The translations under genes were made by a program, and so were the position numbers. A stretch of DNA of 64,000 nucleotides from Dermanyssus gallinae (lineage: Eukaryota; Arthropoda; Arachnida; Mesostigmata; Dermanyssidae): the NCBI GenBank assembly GCA_003439945.1, contig QVRM01006058.1:1-64000 (forward strand). Reading direction: 5' to 3'. This document shows positions 9,369 through 21,870 of the stretch, piece by piece. Numbering within the stretch: position 1 is the first letter of the stretch; every line of letters begins with the position of its first letter. The notes below the pieces were generated by a model. That model had not been told where the DNA came from, did not search any database, and was given only the letters and a program-made list of their open reading frames with translations.

Positions 9369-11740
9369 TTGTTGTATTGGTCACGTGTATTAGTAACGAT
9401 ATAAGCAGTATCGGCAGTGGTCTGATGATGGCAGCAGCATTTGTCGCATCCCTAGCAATAGAGCCCTACATACAACTGGATGACCTTACTAGACGCCTGC
9501 AGAGTCGGTGACTTGATTTTTTGGCTTAAGTACAACACATATCTAGGGATCTGGCTCTAGATCTGTTGAAGGGCGAAACTTGTGGTTGCTGCAGCAGAAA
9601 TCCTAATAGCCGAACAAAGAATTCGATTATTATCATATCGACATCATCGCACCGTGCACGCATACATAATAATCGTATTCATACTTCGCTCGCGACATCG
9701 CAGCGGTATCATATAAACAGCTAGTGTATGACAGGTCTGTGAGTGTAGGGCACATGAGAGCTCTACGAGTCTCAGTACGAAACGCCCCAAAATCGACCTG
9801 TTTCGATTGGGTATTCCTTTCTCTGACGATGTTGCTATTGTTGTTCTTGTTCTTGTCGTTGTCTGCACTCGTCGCATCTTCGTCTACTTGTTCAACAAAT
9901 GACATTTTTCGTCCGGCGGTCATGCGGCTCTCGGCGCATCAGGGAGCTATTGACCTCCGCTTCTTATGACTAGTACCTAGCCCTCCATTGCTGGCTGTCG
10001 CTGTTGGCACGAGTCTCCATGATCGCGGACGATGAGCTCGTTTACCGAGGTTTAAATGAAGACTCCTATCATAATCAGCCCAACGGCGCCCGCCACAACC
10101 ATCACCGCCACCGACACGCATCAACGTATCACCACCACTACCACCAGCAGCATAGCAGGATAGATGGCCACCTCTAAGGGCCACCCTTCTTCTGTGTGTA
10201 CCTTTCAGGCCTCAGGTTCTGTATTAGCGCCACAGCGGTAGATACAACCCTAGAGTCAACAGCGGCATTACCAGCAGCAGCAGCAGCAGGAATCATAAGC
10301 ACCACCCGCTACCACAGCAGAATCCAGCTGTGAAGATGAACCGTCACGGGGGAAGCGTCTAGGTCCAACAGAGACAACAAATCTAGCTGGCAGTATGGTA
10401 AGGAGGCAGCGGCGGTTGCGGCGGCGGCAATGGCAACTCAAACGACTACAATTGTGTTGAATACCAATCAGCCAGCAGTTAGTCAGTCAGCTCTGTGTAC
10501 ATCGGACTGTCTTTGTGTACATCGGTGTCTGTATGTCCATGAATGTGAGTCTCCCTGCTCTGCAGAGTCATACCAGCAGCAGGGTGCTTTTGTTTCATGT
10601 TTTTGATTCAATCATCGTTATTCCATCTCTTCGGCCTTGCTTCTCGTTTGCTCCCCGTTGCGGCACTACATCGATGATAATGATGAGCCTGATGGTGGTG
10701 GTGGTGGTCATGAAGATGAAATGTTGAGGACACTGACACTGAGGATGATGATGATTATGATGACCAAGATGACGATGATTATGTTGTTGATGATGATGAT
10801 GATCACAGCAATGATGCCTTGATAAAGTCAAAGTAGCTACATGCTGAGTTGAATGACGATGAAAGGCGCGGTGTTACCGCGAAGAGGGTAAACTGTAAGT
10901 AGCAACGAGAAGTACGAGAGAGAGGGGGGAAGAGAGGAAGGGAAAAGTGGAATGACGGATCAGGATAACACCAAGACTCAGGAGACACACATCCCGCCGC
11001 AAGATCCCCCCCCCCCCTGCGTCCAAGAATGTGCCGCACGTTCACCTGTCCCCTCTCTTTGAAGACGAGCCTGTCGAGAGCGTGGCGTGCCATTCAAAGA
11101 GAGCCACCTCCCTCCGGAAAAGCCGCAATCGTGAAGCCGCAACGGAGTGAACTCTCAGGTTGTAACTTCATCTGAGAATGCCTCGGCCCTCGTCGTCATC
11201 GTCGTCGACAACATCATCATCTCTGTCGTCTCAGTCAGAACAGCACGGCAGCAGGAGGCACTCGTTACTGCTGGTCCGATGAGGGCTATGAGGACTATAT
11301 ACCTGTCGGATGGGGAAACACGACACTTCAAATAGCGGTGGTTCGAGGAGACAGCGCCGCCGTCATCCACCTTTGTCCAGCGATCTAGCTTCGTCTAGCT
11401 GCAGGTGAGCTCAGAGGGAAAAAAGTTCCTCGCATCTCAGAGGATGAGAGGAACAGAGCGCAACAGAGAACGAGGCAGTTCAGCAGGAGTTGCGCAGCAG
11501 GCAGCTGGACAGGCGGCACGATACAAGTCTATTCAAGCTTTGCGTTGAAAGCTCGAATCGAAGACCTAATAATGGCTGAGTAAAGACGAGAGAGAGAGAG
11601 CCAGAGAGAGAGAGGGAGAGAAACTTCACGGCGCAGTCCACGGCGGTCGAGATCTTCAAGCAGGGGCGGGCCACGAACGAGATGAGATGAAGATGAAGCT
11701 TTCGTTCGAGCAGCTTATTAGGTTGAATTCTCATACATGA
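9365..11740. other. Intergenic, triplet-repeat-rich; no supported exon
   Basis: Contains CCACCA/CAC repeats near 10080-10150, (CAG)n near 10275-10290, a GAT/ATG array at 10675-10830 and a GA-rich tract near 11590-11625. A minus-strand ATG frame at 9633-9923 is hydrophilic with an Asn/Lys run; it has no family resemblance and no splice signals that I can defend, so it is not called a gene. Confidence 0.5.
10675..10830. repeat. (GAT)n-type triplet array
   Basis: GATGATGATG repeats with GGT, AAG and ACT interruptions over about 155 bp. Frames give Asp-, Met- or His-rich peptides. Confidence 0.8.
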
Positions 11741-13637
11741 GTATTAATATTAAATTTGTGTTAGTACCTAAATAATCCGTTGTGTTATTATTGGTATTAC
11801 TAATTTAAATCGAATTTTAAGTTATATAATCGTATGAGTTTTTTTATGAGCCAACTACTGACGATAGTCCTCGGCTAGCATACGATACTAGGGAACATCC
11901 ATTTTCTGTTCACTTTCTCTCTCTATTTCTCTGCTTTGCTCTACATGTATATAAAAGTGTACCGCGGAATCTACTCTAGTTTGCCCCCATACAGTGCAGT
12001 GGCAAATACGTGGAAAAGTTTACTCACTTGAGCCGCTGCTTGTGTTCAAATTTAAGTACACCCATTTTCGGTGTACGACTATCGTTTCCATAAAAACAAC
12101 AGAAACATAATGTCGCGTTATGATAAAGTGTAGCGACAGTTCTGCCTAATAGATCGGCAAAATGAGATATCGTAGGCAAGAACTGAAGAGACATTTTGAT
12201 CCGACAAGCTGCTGCCTTAGCTGCAGCAAACACACACACCTTGGATAAAAATGGAGTGCTTTCAAACAAAAGTGTTAAGGCTAGCAAATATTATCTTGCT
12301 CAAGGAATGCCTAACATAGCTAAAATGACAAGCCGCGCATAAAACCTATAGCCAAGTGGTCTCCAGGCATAAACGGCAATTGTATATTTGCTTGTTTTTT
12401 CCTTTTAACTCTTCTGGTAGAAACTTTCCCGATAATTACTCACTAATTTTGTTCTCACACAATTTGCTGATGTAGGAGCGTCCTATAGGCCTACCAGAAC
12501 TGCTTAGCTAGCTCAGAAGAATACGCCTGTTAGAACCTACGGTCTTTCCACAGGATTAAAGAAAAAGTATACGGAAGCGGTTACATCTAATGCGGTTATT
12601 AAAGAGTCAGGATCCAGCATAGTTGAATTAGGGCATTCAGCCAGCAACGGTTAAATATATGTTAAGTAACTAAAAACACGTGTTTGCTTTTTGCACTTAA
12701 GGTAGCCCACGATGTTCCTAACTGATGTATACCTAGCAAAAACTCTAACATGACTAAAAAACGGTGAGCCTTGTAAGGTCCAGTACTCTCCAAAGATGCT
12801 CCTTCTGGTTTCATTGTACGCGCAAAGTTCTTAGCAACGTTGTGAAACAGGTGGTGTTCACGGGTCAACTGAACTCGTAAATCGTTCATGTGTGCAAGAT
12901 CATTTTCGTACTCTAGAGTGGCGCCCACCTATAGACCTCTGCGTGTAGATGAGTCAATACTCGTATTCACCATCAATAAACCCCTAATACATGTTTTTTT
13001 TTGCAGGAAAACGTTTGTGAAATTCGCACGCATTTAATCAAAAACAAGAAATGTATAGGCAATCCGTGTGATACCAGAGAAAGTACTCGTGATTTATCAG
13101 CGCAGCGTTGCCGAAATACCGGGCAGTTAGACAAGTCGGTAAACGCAAAAATAGCTCGTATATACCGAACCTGAACGGAGTTGCGCCCTGGTTGTCTTGT
13201 TGTTCCCCCTATTCGAGATTAAAAGTTACATTTATAAGAAAAATGGGGTCCGAATTAGCCAATTTTCTTTCTCAATGTGTCCGCGTGGTGCTCGTCAAAA
13301 ATTTTTTGCTAATGATATTCCCGCCACGCTTCTCTCAAGGACGCGGAATCACCTTCTTTGTTGTATGTGAAAGGCATGCCTCCCGGCAGAGCTGCATTCT
13401 GTGCACTTCAGTGAACACCCTCAAAACACAAACGCCCAATACAGTTTTATCAATTAGACCGCAAGCTCTGCAAGAGAGAGACGCTGAGTATTCAATGTTA
13501 GCACATTACAGACTTTATTAGAAATGTGTGCGTGTAAAGACTGGCGCAGAGTCGAACCTTAGCTGGACTTCATTTTCTATAATTACCTTGCCCCACATAT
13601 TGTGCGCGTGTTCTAGCAGCTATTCCCTCAAAAAACG

Positions 13638-13639
<2 letters not shown>
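11740..13639. other. AT-rich intergenic stretch, no gene seen
   Basis: A sharp change to AT-rich sequence occurs at about 11740. No supported coding region. A minus-strand frame at 12662-12928 loosely resembles a retroelement integrase tail, but the match is too weak to call. Confidence 0.5.
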
Positions 13640-13680
<41 letters not shown>

Positions 13681-13693
13681 ATATATATCAACG

Positions 13694-13764
<71 letters not shown>
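13640..13764. repeat. Long interrupted (TA)n array
   Basis: About 125 bp of TA with short interruptions (AATTTAT and CAACG). Confidence 0.95.
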
Positions 13765-13767
<3 letters not shown>

Positions 13768-16560
13768 ATGTAGTGTTTTGTTGGCCTTTTTCTGCCGAGA
13801 TGAATAGAGTGTTTGCGCAGCTTATTATGAAGATGACAATGACGAGGACAGTGGCACCGACGAGGGCAAACGACGACACGCCATCAACAGCCCGTCGGGC
13901 TAGTAGGAGTGAGCTTAGCTACAAGAAAGCCTACACCAATAAGTGTGTTGTAGCAACTAACACACCACTTCAGCGCCTGCAGGGGTGCGAACAACGGCGT
14001 AGGCTGTGCTGGGGGTTTGGCAAAGTGAGTGCGTGGGGGGGGGGGGTTGTTGCCACCTAGTTAGCAGCGGTGGCTAGCGTATGGATGTGCGCTCAAGAGA
14101 TCATCGACGTCTCTAAGGTACAACGACCATGACGACGACGTTGGCACCAAAACCAATGAAGGCGGGCTATGACCCGAGGCGCGGCTACAACGCTGTTCGC
14201 AAGGCCAGCGAGTCGGAGGGCGGGGGGGAGAGGAACACACACATGATGAGCATTGTGCGCCGTCGACCTGGCCGTAAAGAGGAACTCTGACGATCCCGGG
14301 GAAATGATGACGCCGATGACGACGGCGGCGGGCGACGTGAAGAAATGAGAGACGCAAAGACAAGCTGATGCGGTTGCTGTTGCCGTTGTTGTTGCTGATG
14401 GTGGTGGTGGTGGTGGTGATAGTGGTGATGCTGTTGCTGCAGCTGCTCATGGTGATGATGGTGAGGATGACAGCCGTGAGGGGCTGGTGGAGTTTATGTC
14501 CACGACGACGACGACGATGATGGTCAAGAACAGCAAACCGTCCGCGCGCTATTCGGTAGCGGGCGGCGGGCGGCATCATCCAAGGCAAGATGAGCCGCCC
14601 GCTTGCCGCCGCCGACGACGAAGACGACGTTGTTCTTTGTGTTTTTCTTGGGTTAGCCCCTGCCCGCCCGACTCGAACGCTGTGTCCCTGTGTCTTGCCT
14701 GAACCGACGCCCGCCTTCATCCGTCAGTGGTGGCGGCGGTAGCGGCCAGCGTCGAAGCGACATCCTAACCGCGCGAGCGCCTTTTTCCCTTATCAGGCCC
14801 ATGGCCCATCGTCCGGTCTGGCGTCCGCACAGTACTGGTAAGCTGGTCGAGCAGCCAACGAGCTGCTCATAGCGGCGCACTACCGTTGTGTACCGTGCGC
14901 ATTAACTGGTTGAGTGGTTTTCGAGTAGACGGTCGAGCAGGCGAGTCTACAGACAAACAGACACACAGACAGACAGACCGATTGGGTGGCTGGTTGACTG
15001 ACTGACTGAGTGAGTGAGTGCCGAAGCCGGCGGTGCCATGCCGGGCCTTCGTGTTTTTCGTCCTTGTCTTCTTGTTGTTCCTTGGTTTGCTTCTCCTCCT
15101 CCTCCTACAAGTCCTACGATCGTGATCCTCGTCGAAGCCAGAGCGCGATGGTAGCTATTCCTCTCTCTCTCTGCCTCCTACTTTCTCTCTCTCTATCCCC
15201 TTCATCTATCTCTCTCTCCTTATCCCCCTCCTCTCCCTTTGCTCCCTTCGTCTTCATCATGTACCTCTTATGCCCTTCACTCTCACTAGGTGTGCCCTGT
15301 GGCTTTTGTTTTCTCGTTCTTTTCATCGTTACTCTTCTCCTACATAGGCGGCGCCGGCGACGAAGACCGGCGTGTGGAAAACGCCGCCGGGAAGTGCACA
15401 CGATAGACAACAAGGTGAGGCGAAGCCAACGAGAAGCAGGACTTCAGGGCAAGGAGGAACGGAAGCGGCCGCGGTGGCAGCGGCCCTAGCGACCAAAACC
15501 GAAAAAGGACATGGCAGAAGAAAAAGCTGTCATGCAGTTCGCTGCGAATCGCCTCAGCCAGTTATCGCAGGTAGGCCAGCGGCACTTTGTGTGTGCATCG
15601 CTGCCCTGTTGTTTTTGTTGATGTTGTTGTTGTAGTTATTGTTTCTGTTGTTGTAGTTGTTGTTGCTGTTGTTCATTTTGTTGTCATTGTCGTCGTCATC
15701 GATGAGGTCGAGACAAGGAAGGCGAAACGCTCCGCGTCGCGTGTTTGGTGTGTCTCCTCTTGAGGACATCACGCCGCGCTACCGCCCCTGGCAAGCACCA
15801 CGACCAGTAGTCGTCGACCGTACTCGACGAGTGCCCCGGGGAAATCACTTGGTCACAAATTACACAACTGTAAGCGGTACAACACAAGCGTGCACACAAG
15901 CGCACATCGCACGCAGCCACCCATAAGCACACAGACACATAGCCCGCATCCACTCACGCACACACACCCGCCATACATACACCACAAACACTGTTCCCAC
16001 TCAAACGTCGTTCACAAACGTACACCTCCCCCTTCCCATAAAGGGATGAGTTTGTCGGCTGGTAAGAGGTCAATTTTCGCAGGCTTTCAGCTCAGCGTTA
16101 TATGTATGTATGTATGTTTGTATGTACGCGTGCATGTACAAACAGATAGATAGGCCGGTCCGATGGGCCCAAGGGCAGAGTACACGGTACGTTGAATAAG
16201 CACTCTAGCAGGCATCGTATAGAGAGTACTGAGACCAGCGGGGGCCGGGGGGGGGGTGCAAGTATACAACGAGGGGGTACGGCGGCATAAAAACCTTCCA
16301 TACAGGTCGGATGATACATACGTAACGCATGAGCCATGTTCGTATGACGGACCGTCCGTCCAATCATAAGACCTTTCAGAGCAGATCTTATGAATTGTTG
16401 TGGTAAAGGAAGTACTATTCTCCCTAAAGTTGTACGTTTTTTGACGTTTGGGAAAACGGACCGAACTGGCTGTTTAACGGTGATGCCGCTCCTTCGTGAC
16501 CGAACGCGCAAGATCCAGGCGACGATTTGGCACAACGTTCTGCCTGTCCTTAGTCTCTGA
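13765..16560. other. GC-rich, simple-repeat-rich intergenic region
   Basis: Holds a G-run near 14035-14046, GAC/GAT/GGT repeats (about 14385-14530), (ACAG)n near 14950-14985, ACTG/GAGT repeats near 14995-15020, CT-rich tracts (15155-15240), (TTG)n at about 15605-15675, CACA-rich sequence near 15900-16000 and (GTAT)n near 16100-16130. The 219-codon minus-strand frame at 14061-14720 is compositionally driven (Ser, Thr, Arg runs). No exon could be supported. Confidence 0.5.
15605..15690. repeat. (TTG)n triplet array
   Basis: TTG/TTA/CTG triplets over about 85 bp. Confidence 0.8.
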
Positions 16561-16808
16561 GGTTTGTTTCTTTAGCTAATGTTTCTTTGTCTCAGTGGCC
16601 TGCGCATGAATTTGTGATTCGTGTTTGTGCGTAAGCGCGTGAACTTTCGGACTGAAAAACTATATAGATGCCACTTTGAGCATTTTGTTCAGCTACCTGC
16701 GGGTAAGTATATAAGAGTGACACGCATGTACTAGCCGATTAAAACTCGTTTCGAGCTTTTGTGTTTTCCCTTGAATTTACCTTTAAAAGATATTTTGCAC
16801 TATTAAGA

Positions 16809-16811
<3 letters not shown>

Positions 16812-16861
<50 letters not shown>
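16812..16861. repeat. (TA)n microsatellite
   Basis: About 50 bp of uninterrupted TA. Confidence 0.95.
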
Positions 16862-16863
<2 letters not shown>

Positions 16864-18074
16864 AGCTATTTTTTAAATAATTATCTATACATTCTAAAAG
16901 CTATGCAAAACAATTACCAACAAAGGCGCGTCAATTCGCAATGAAGACAGGTTGGGCTCGTGAGTTGAACACCTACTAAAGTTAGAGTCGCGTAGTAACT
17001 ATTTTGTCTATTATAGTGTACATCCCGTGAGCTTAAACTTGGATAAACTTGGCACAGTTGGAGCTTCTCAACTCATCCCAGCGGTCTCAACTTATTTCAG
17101 CGTTTTGTTTATCCTAAGTTGGCCAGAGAACTAAACCCACTATCTACACAAAGCAACATACACATTGTTCGTTCTAGTTGACCAATCTTAATAGACCTGA
17201 AAACAAGCACAATTGATTAGCAAACTATTTTTATTAGCGATACATTTCCGAGTACTAAAGGACTTTGTACATTGTGCTGTACATTCTAAAGGTGTAGGCG
17301 GGGACTACTACAAGAGCCAGGTTCTTAGGCTCAGATGCGCACTATATTCCTGTAAGAAGGGAGCTGTAGGCTGCTCTATTTAAATCCAGTCTCTCGATAG
17401 CGCTCAAACCGAGCTATATATAATCTCTTGTCATCACAGATGTGTGTCTCTCGACGAGGAGAAGAAATGGAGCATCTGGCTTAGGCCGACGGTAAAAAGC
17501 TCGACAGCCGTGGGTTCCCCACACGAAATGCACACAAAACACGCATCCCACAGTAGAGGAGCCTATAATATAAATAGTTGCGCGTTTCTTTCAGAATAGC
17601 TGCTCCACTTGAAGCGAAATCGGAAGTTTTGACTGTTCTCTCTTTGGCGTCTAGCTCATTGTGCATACCACAGGTACACGAAACACGCCAACCATACAGT
17701 CAATCTAGCAAACTCTGTAAGTGTAGGTATGGAGATATAATCATAGTCGAAAGTCACCAATGTCGTTGTCGGGACATCCCGACAACACACATCCCGAATT
17801 CGTGCGGTTTTGTCGTGACCCCAACCGGAAGGCCTCGACCGACCATTGCGTGAAAGCTGTTGTGATTTGCTTCTCCCGCCTCCCCGATTCCTGCTCCGCT
17901 GACTGCGTACAGCGAGCGCCGAGCTTTTGGAAATGGGAGTCCTCTAATTCCCCAAGCAGTTTTGGCACGCACGAAATGGTATTACAGAACGGAGAAGAGA
18001 CTACGGTCTTTGAGACCGCCCCGGCAAAGTATTACCACCGCCAATACTCTGAACACTAATCCTACCACACGCAC

Positions 18075-18076
<2 letters not shown>
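16862..18076. other. AT-rich intergenic stretch, no gene seen
   Basis: No recognisable protein, RNA gene or transposon domain. Overlapping frames on both strands at 17740-18060 are open for 70-99 codons but have no known motif. Confidence 0.4.

Positions 18077-18107
<31 letters not shown>
18077..18107. repeat. (TA)n microsatellite
   Basis: About 31 bp of TA, about 70 bp upstream of the SINE. Confidence 0.9.
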
Positions 18108-18109
<2 letters not shown>

Positions 18110-18173
18110 AGGACATAAGACAAGGAGAGCAATAGAGATACATAAATAAATAGAGGAGTGAGAAAGAGATCGA

Positions 18174-18186
18174 TAGGTACTTTTGT
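18174..18186. repeat. SINE target-site duplication, left copy
   Basis: TAGGTACTTTTGT is identical to 18491-18503, and the two copies bracket the SINE exactly. Confidence 0.85.
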
Positions 18187-18490
18187 GTGGCGGCGTGGTC
18201 TAGGGGACTGGTGCGCTGGTCATGGTTGTCATCTACCGGTCCCCGGTTCGATCCCTGTTGTTGATCGAATTTTCTTTGAGCGATGCTCATTGAGAATAGA
18301 TGATTAACCATACCGCTGAGTGTCAGCGGCAGCCATGCTGCCACAAGGACTGTTAGGGAAACCCTAGATATCTTAACATGTCCGGCCCTCGGTGCATTGA
18401 AGATATACCTCAGGTTAAGTTCCAAGCTCGTAGGGGACGGAAGATAGTCTAGAATTAAAAACAACTTCCTTAAAAAATGTTTTTTAATTC
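18187..18490 (+). mobile_element. tRNA-derived SINE with perfect 13-bp target duplication
   Basis: The 5' end carries an internal RNA polymerase III promoter. The A box TGGTCTAGGGG at 18196-18206 fits TRGYNNANNNG, and the B box GGTTCGATCCC at 18245-18255 fits the consensus except for one base. The stem that would form a tRNA T-arm has two mismatches, so this is a tRNA-derived head and not a functional tRNA. About 230 bp of unrelated body follows, ending in an A/T-rich tail with a local inverted repeat (18449-18463 against 18478-18493). Perfect 13-bp direct repeats at 18174-18186 and 18491-18503 define both ends. SINEs have no protein and depend on a LINE for movement. The perfect duplication suggests a fairly recent insertion. 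Confidence 0.88.
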
Positions 18491-18503
18491 TAGGTACTTT
18501 TGT
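18491..18503. repeat. SINE target-site duplication, right copy
   Basis: TAGGTACTTTTGT, identical to 18174-18186. Confidence 0.85.
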
Positions 18504-20077
18504 CGGTTGTACGTAATCAGCACGAACCTTTTCAGTAACGTACCATGCAAACAGGCCAGACCAAAGACTCCGTAATAGAAGCAGTCTGGCTACAATCATC
18601 TAAAGAACGGTATGTACACATTTGTCAAACATCCACAAATGCAGGGAACTCTCTCTTAAGAGGTATGCTATTTTGCTGGCTTACATAACAGCTACATCCG
18701 CAGCTAGTTGTACTCTCTGATTTCTAAGTCTGGCAGCGGTAGCACGCATTGATGTCAGAATAGGCGTGTTCATACACAAAATATAAGTTTATTGACGCTG
18801 GTTAGCGGACGAAAATTCAAATATCATGTACTTCTTTGACATTCGATCGATTTATCTTAAAGAAGCCACCTCTCATTAAGCCCCAATACCGTTTGCTTGC
18901 ACAGAGCATCTAAACAACATCTTTGTCTTACGCATGGCCTACTGAATAGATCTTTTACCTGCGTGTACTCCCAAAGGTATATCAGCACAGTTGTCAAGTT
19001 AGTCTTTTTGCTACTTCCCTCCCACTGAATGAAAATTCACGAAACAACAGTTCTAAACAACGCTTAAATTGTCGGAAGTCTCCGTATCTAGGAAAAGAAC
19101 CATCGAAATTTTTCATAATAGATATAGGGAATTGCAGAACTCGTTAAAGCAAATATTTTTTCCAATGGAACATGGTCTCTGAGAAGTCTTGTTTGGAAGT
19201 GAGAGTGAAATTACGACCATTTGTGACACTAGTATTTTTGCCCGACATAGGAGCATAAAATGTGCTGTTGCGAGACAACCAGTCCTCCTATACAGAAACT
19301 TAACACACTGTGAAGAATATACAAGGCCGGTCAGAAGATGCGACACGGTCGTTTAGAAGAGAATTCGTCAAAAACGAAGTTCTTTATTAGCTTTCACCCA
19401 AATACCTCTAAATCATAATCCTACGACCACCCACGTGTTCAAAGCTAACATATTCAGCAAATGCGCATTTCATGACGATCATTTTGGTACCAAACTTATG
19501 GCAATGCGAGCTGTGGTAGAAGACTTATATGTCATACAAACAATTGATAACGACATATAGCTGTCACATGCATAACAGACTTTCCGTATATATAGCACAT
19601 ACAATTTGACATTCTTGACGCCAACAGAAGATAATCTAATAATTTCTACGAGACATAGCCACTACAGTCTTGCTCACAGGCCGCTACAATTTTGAGCGGA
19701 CAGTACGTGTATGTGACACTTGTCAACATCCCCGGATATTTAGTAGACGTGTTTGAATTTAGTCGTTCGTCTCCAAATGTATAATCCTGTTCAGGGTTAT
19801 TGTGGCCAACCTGGTAAACCACTATCTACTCTTCTCACACGAAAAACCCCTATTCCGCAATCATATTACAGTTATTTTTCAGCTGATTTCTTCTCCGGAT
19901 TATATCTTCTGTCGAATGACTGAGGAAGTTTGAACGATAGAGGCTCACGGACCGCCAAGTTGCGGGGTCTGAAACTTCGGTCTGTTGCTCAAAAGCCACC
20001 GTCGCTAAAAGGAAACCATACGATACATGGAAAGACCAGACCGGCAAACTGACCGAAATGCAAAAACGTGTGCATAA
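18504..20077. other. AT-rich intergenic stretch, no gene seen
   Basis: No supported gene. The sequence immediately before 20078 contains nothing I can identify as the mariner 3' terminal repeat. Confidence 0.4.
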
Positions 20078-20098
20078 ATATATATATATATATATATA
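20078..20098. repeat. (TA)n microsatellite at the mariner 3' end
   Basis: About 21 bp of TA abuts the last recognisable codons of the mariner relic (RWYMCIAASGSY on the minus strand). TA is the mariner target dinucleotide, but no terminal repeat was seen. Confidence 0.9.
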
Positions 20099-20099
20099 G

Positions 20100-21150
20100 C
20101 TCCCGCTCGCTGCAATGCACATGTACCACCTTTTTCCCATTTTTCGACACATTTGAGTTAAACACACAATCAGGTTGAGTTGCTTCTGCATTTTTGTGTA
20201 ATTTTCTCTTTAGTTCTCTTCGAAGTTGGCCTACTTTTTATCTATGGTAATTAGAAAAGTCGTACAGAGCCAGGTCTGACGAATATGAAGATTGCGGAAA
20301 AATAGGAATCAACTTTTTCATCAAATAATCCGAAATCAGTGACTTTGTGTGCACCGTAAGTTGTCGTAATAGGAGATCTATGACTTGTTTGACCAAAGTG
20401 CAGGCCCCTTGCCTTGGGCGTGGTCGTGCAATCTTCGGTGTTAAATTTCGAGGTAGTACTTACTCCCTCTTGACTCGTGATGAAGATGACTGTCTTGAAG
20501 TCGAAAAAAACAGTCAAAAAACCTTAGTGATCTGTTCTGTCTGAATTTTTTCGACTCTCTCTTTATAAGCGCCACCGCAAGTATTGGTCGTTGATCTCAA
20601 TGTCGTAACCATATACTCATGACTCATCTCCTGTACTTACTCTCTCAAACAGTCCATATACTTCTGCTACCGTCTGAAGGTTCAATTCGGACATCTCCCG
20701 ACGGGCGTTATTTTGCTGGACAGACAACATTTCTGAAACAAACTTCGCTGCTAACCTGCTCACGCATGAAATATCGGTCAAGATTGTTACACTAATTTAT
20801 TGGATATCTCCAATATTGTACGGCTATTTCCTTGATAGTAATTCGGCAAATGTTGAGTACGGTATCACAAACTTTTTCAACGGTTTATTCTGTTATTGAC
20901 GTCGAAGGTCTTCCCGCACGGAGGTCATCTCATCAGTCTCTTTACGTCCATCGCGAAATCTACGGTATTACGTATACAGAGCGTTTCGGGACTTTGCTTG
21001 ATCACCACCATAAGCAACGTCCATAACGTTTCTACCCCTTTTAGAACATTAATCTGGCTTTCAACACAGAACTTAATACAAATTCGTTGCTCCTCTATTT
21101 TCGGCCCCTTAAAATCGCCGAAATTCGTTCTCCTTAAATTTTCCAACTAA
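20100..21150 (-). pseudogene. Mariner (DD34D-type) transposase relic
   Basis: On the minus strand nearly the whole transposase can be followed through frameshifts. The N-terminal IEEQRICIKFC lies near 21070-21110. SRLAAKFVSEMLSVQQ and a GDES-stop-VYGYD block follow in the middle. LTVFFDFKTVIFI around 20480-20520 carries the first catalytic aspartate region. YYDN comes near 20360, and YSSDLALYDF at 20252-20284 matches the conserved YSPDLAP(C/S)DF block with the third aspartate. KRWYMCIAASGSY near 20110-20150 matches the C-terminal end. Intact relatives (about 345 aa) cut and paste the element at TA sites. At least six stops or frameshifts inactivate this copy. Terminal inverted repeats could not be confirmed. 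Confidence 0.85.
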
Positions 21151-21829
21151 ACTCCAACAATAAACGCCGTCACCGAATGGCGCACAGATTGGCCCATGTT
21201 TAGCTGATGAATGGCTCTTCTGAGCGAAGCAAACCGGAAGATCCTACTAGTTCCGGTTCAATTTCTAAAATTTAATGCACTAGAACTTGCCCATCTGCCC
21301 TCGGATCGTATACATAGATATGTAGTAACACGTATGCTGCTCTGTTTTGCCCACTTCTCTTGCTGGTGCTACTCGCACTGGCAATTCGTCAGAGACGAGC
21401 AGCGTATGAATTCGATACATACCGCCGTGGTAAGAGCTGGCCGAGACTGGCCCGCCTGTCCGGCCTTAGGTCGGGCTCAAGGGCTCGCTTCGAGCCTCTC
21501 GTGCCGGGGGATAGCGTAAGTCGTAAAGACATCACCACCCCCACAACCACCACCATTACAACACTCGCTGCCGGGGCTGACTAGCGCCGACTGACTGAGC
21601 GCTGCCATTGCGGGCACTTCGCACGCCGGTCGTAATTGTAGGCCCTTGGTGCGCCGAAACGCCACCCGCGACTGCCCAGAAGAGCAGAGAGCATCGTCGC
21701 GAGTCTCTCCTGCCCCCAACCACTGGACCACTGGACGGCACCATATGCTCTGCCATTTTGTTCCTCGCTTTTTCTCACTGTAGGTCTTTTTCTCTGTAGG
21801 TTTATTCGTCTGCACATATATGTGTGTGT

Positions 21830-21831
<2 letters not shown>

Positions 21832-21865
<34 letters not shown>
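21832..21865. repeat. (TA)n microsatellite
   Basis: About 34 bp of TA, preceded by a GTGTGT run. Confidence 0.9.

Positions 21866-21870
<5 letters not shown>

Noticed and set aside
12662..12928. Possible Ty3/gypsy integrase C-terminal tail on the minus strand
   Set aside because: Only a loose resemblance in a GPYK-like segment. No protease, RT, RNase H or LTR is nearby.
14061..14720. 219-codon minus-strand open frame
   Set aside because: Its sequence is made of Ser, Thr, Asn and Arg runs from GAC/GTT repeats on a GC-rich background. No domain and no convincing exon signals.
18187..18260. tRNA gene
   Set aside because: A and B boxes are present, but the T-stem has two mismatches and the acceptor pairs only through many G-T wobbles. 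The flanking target duplication shows that it is the head of a SINE.
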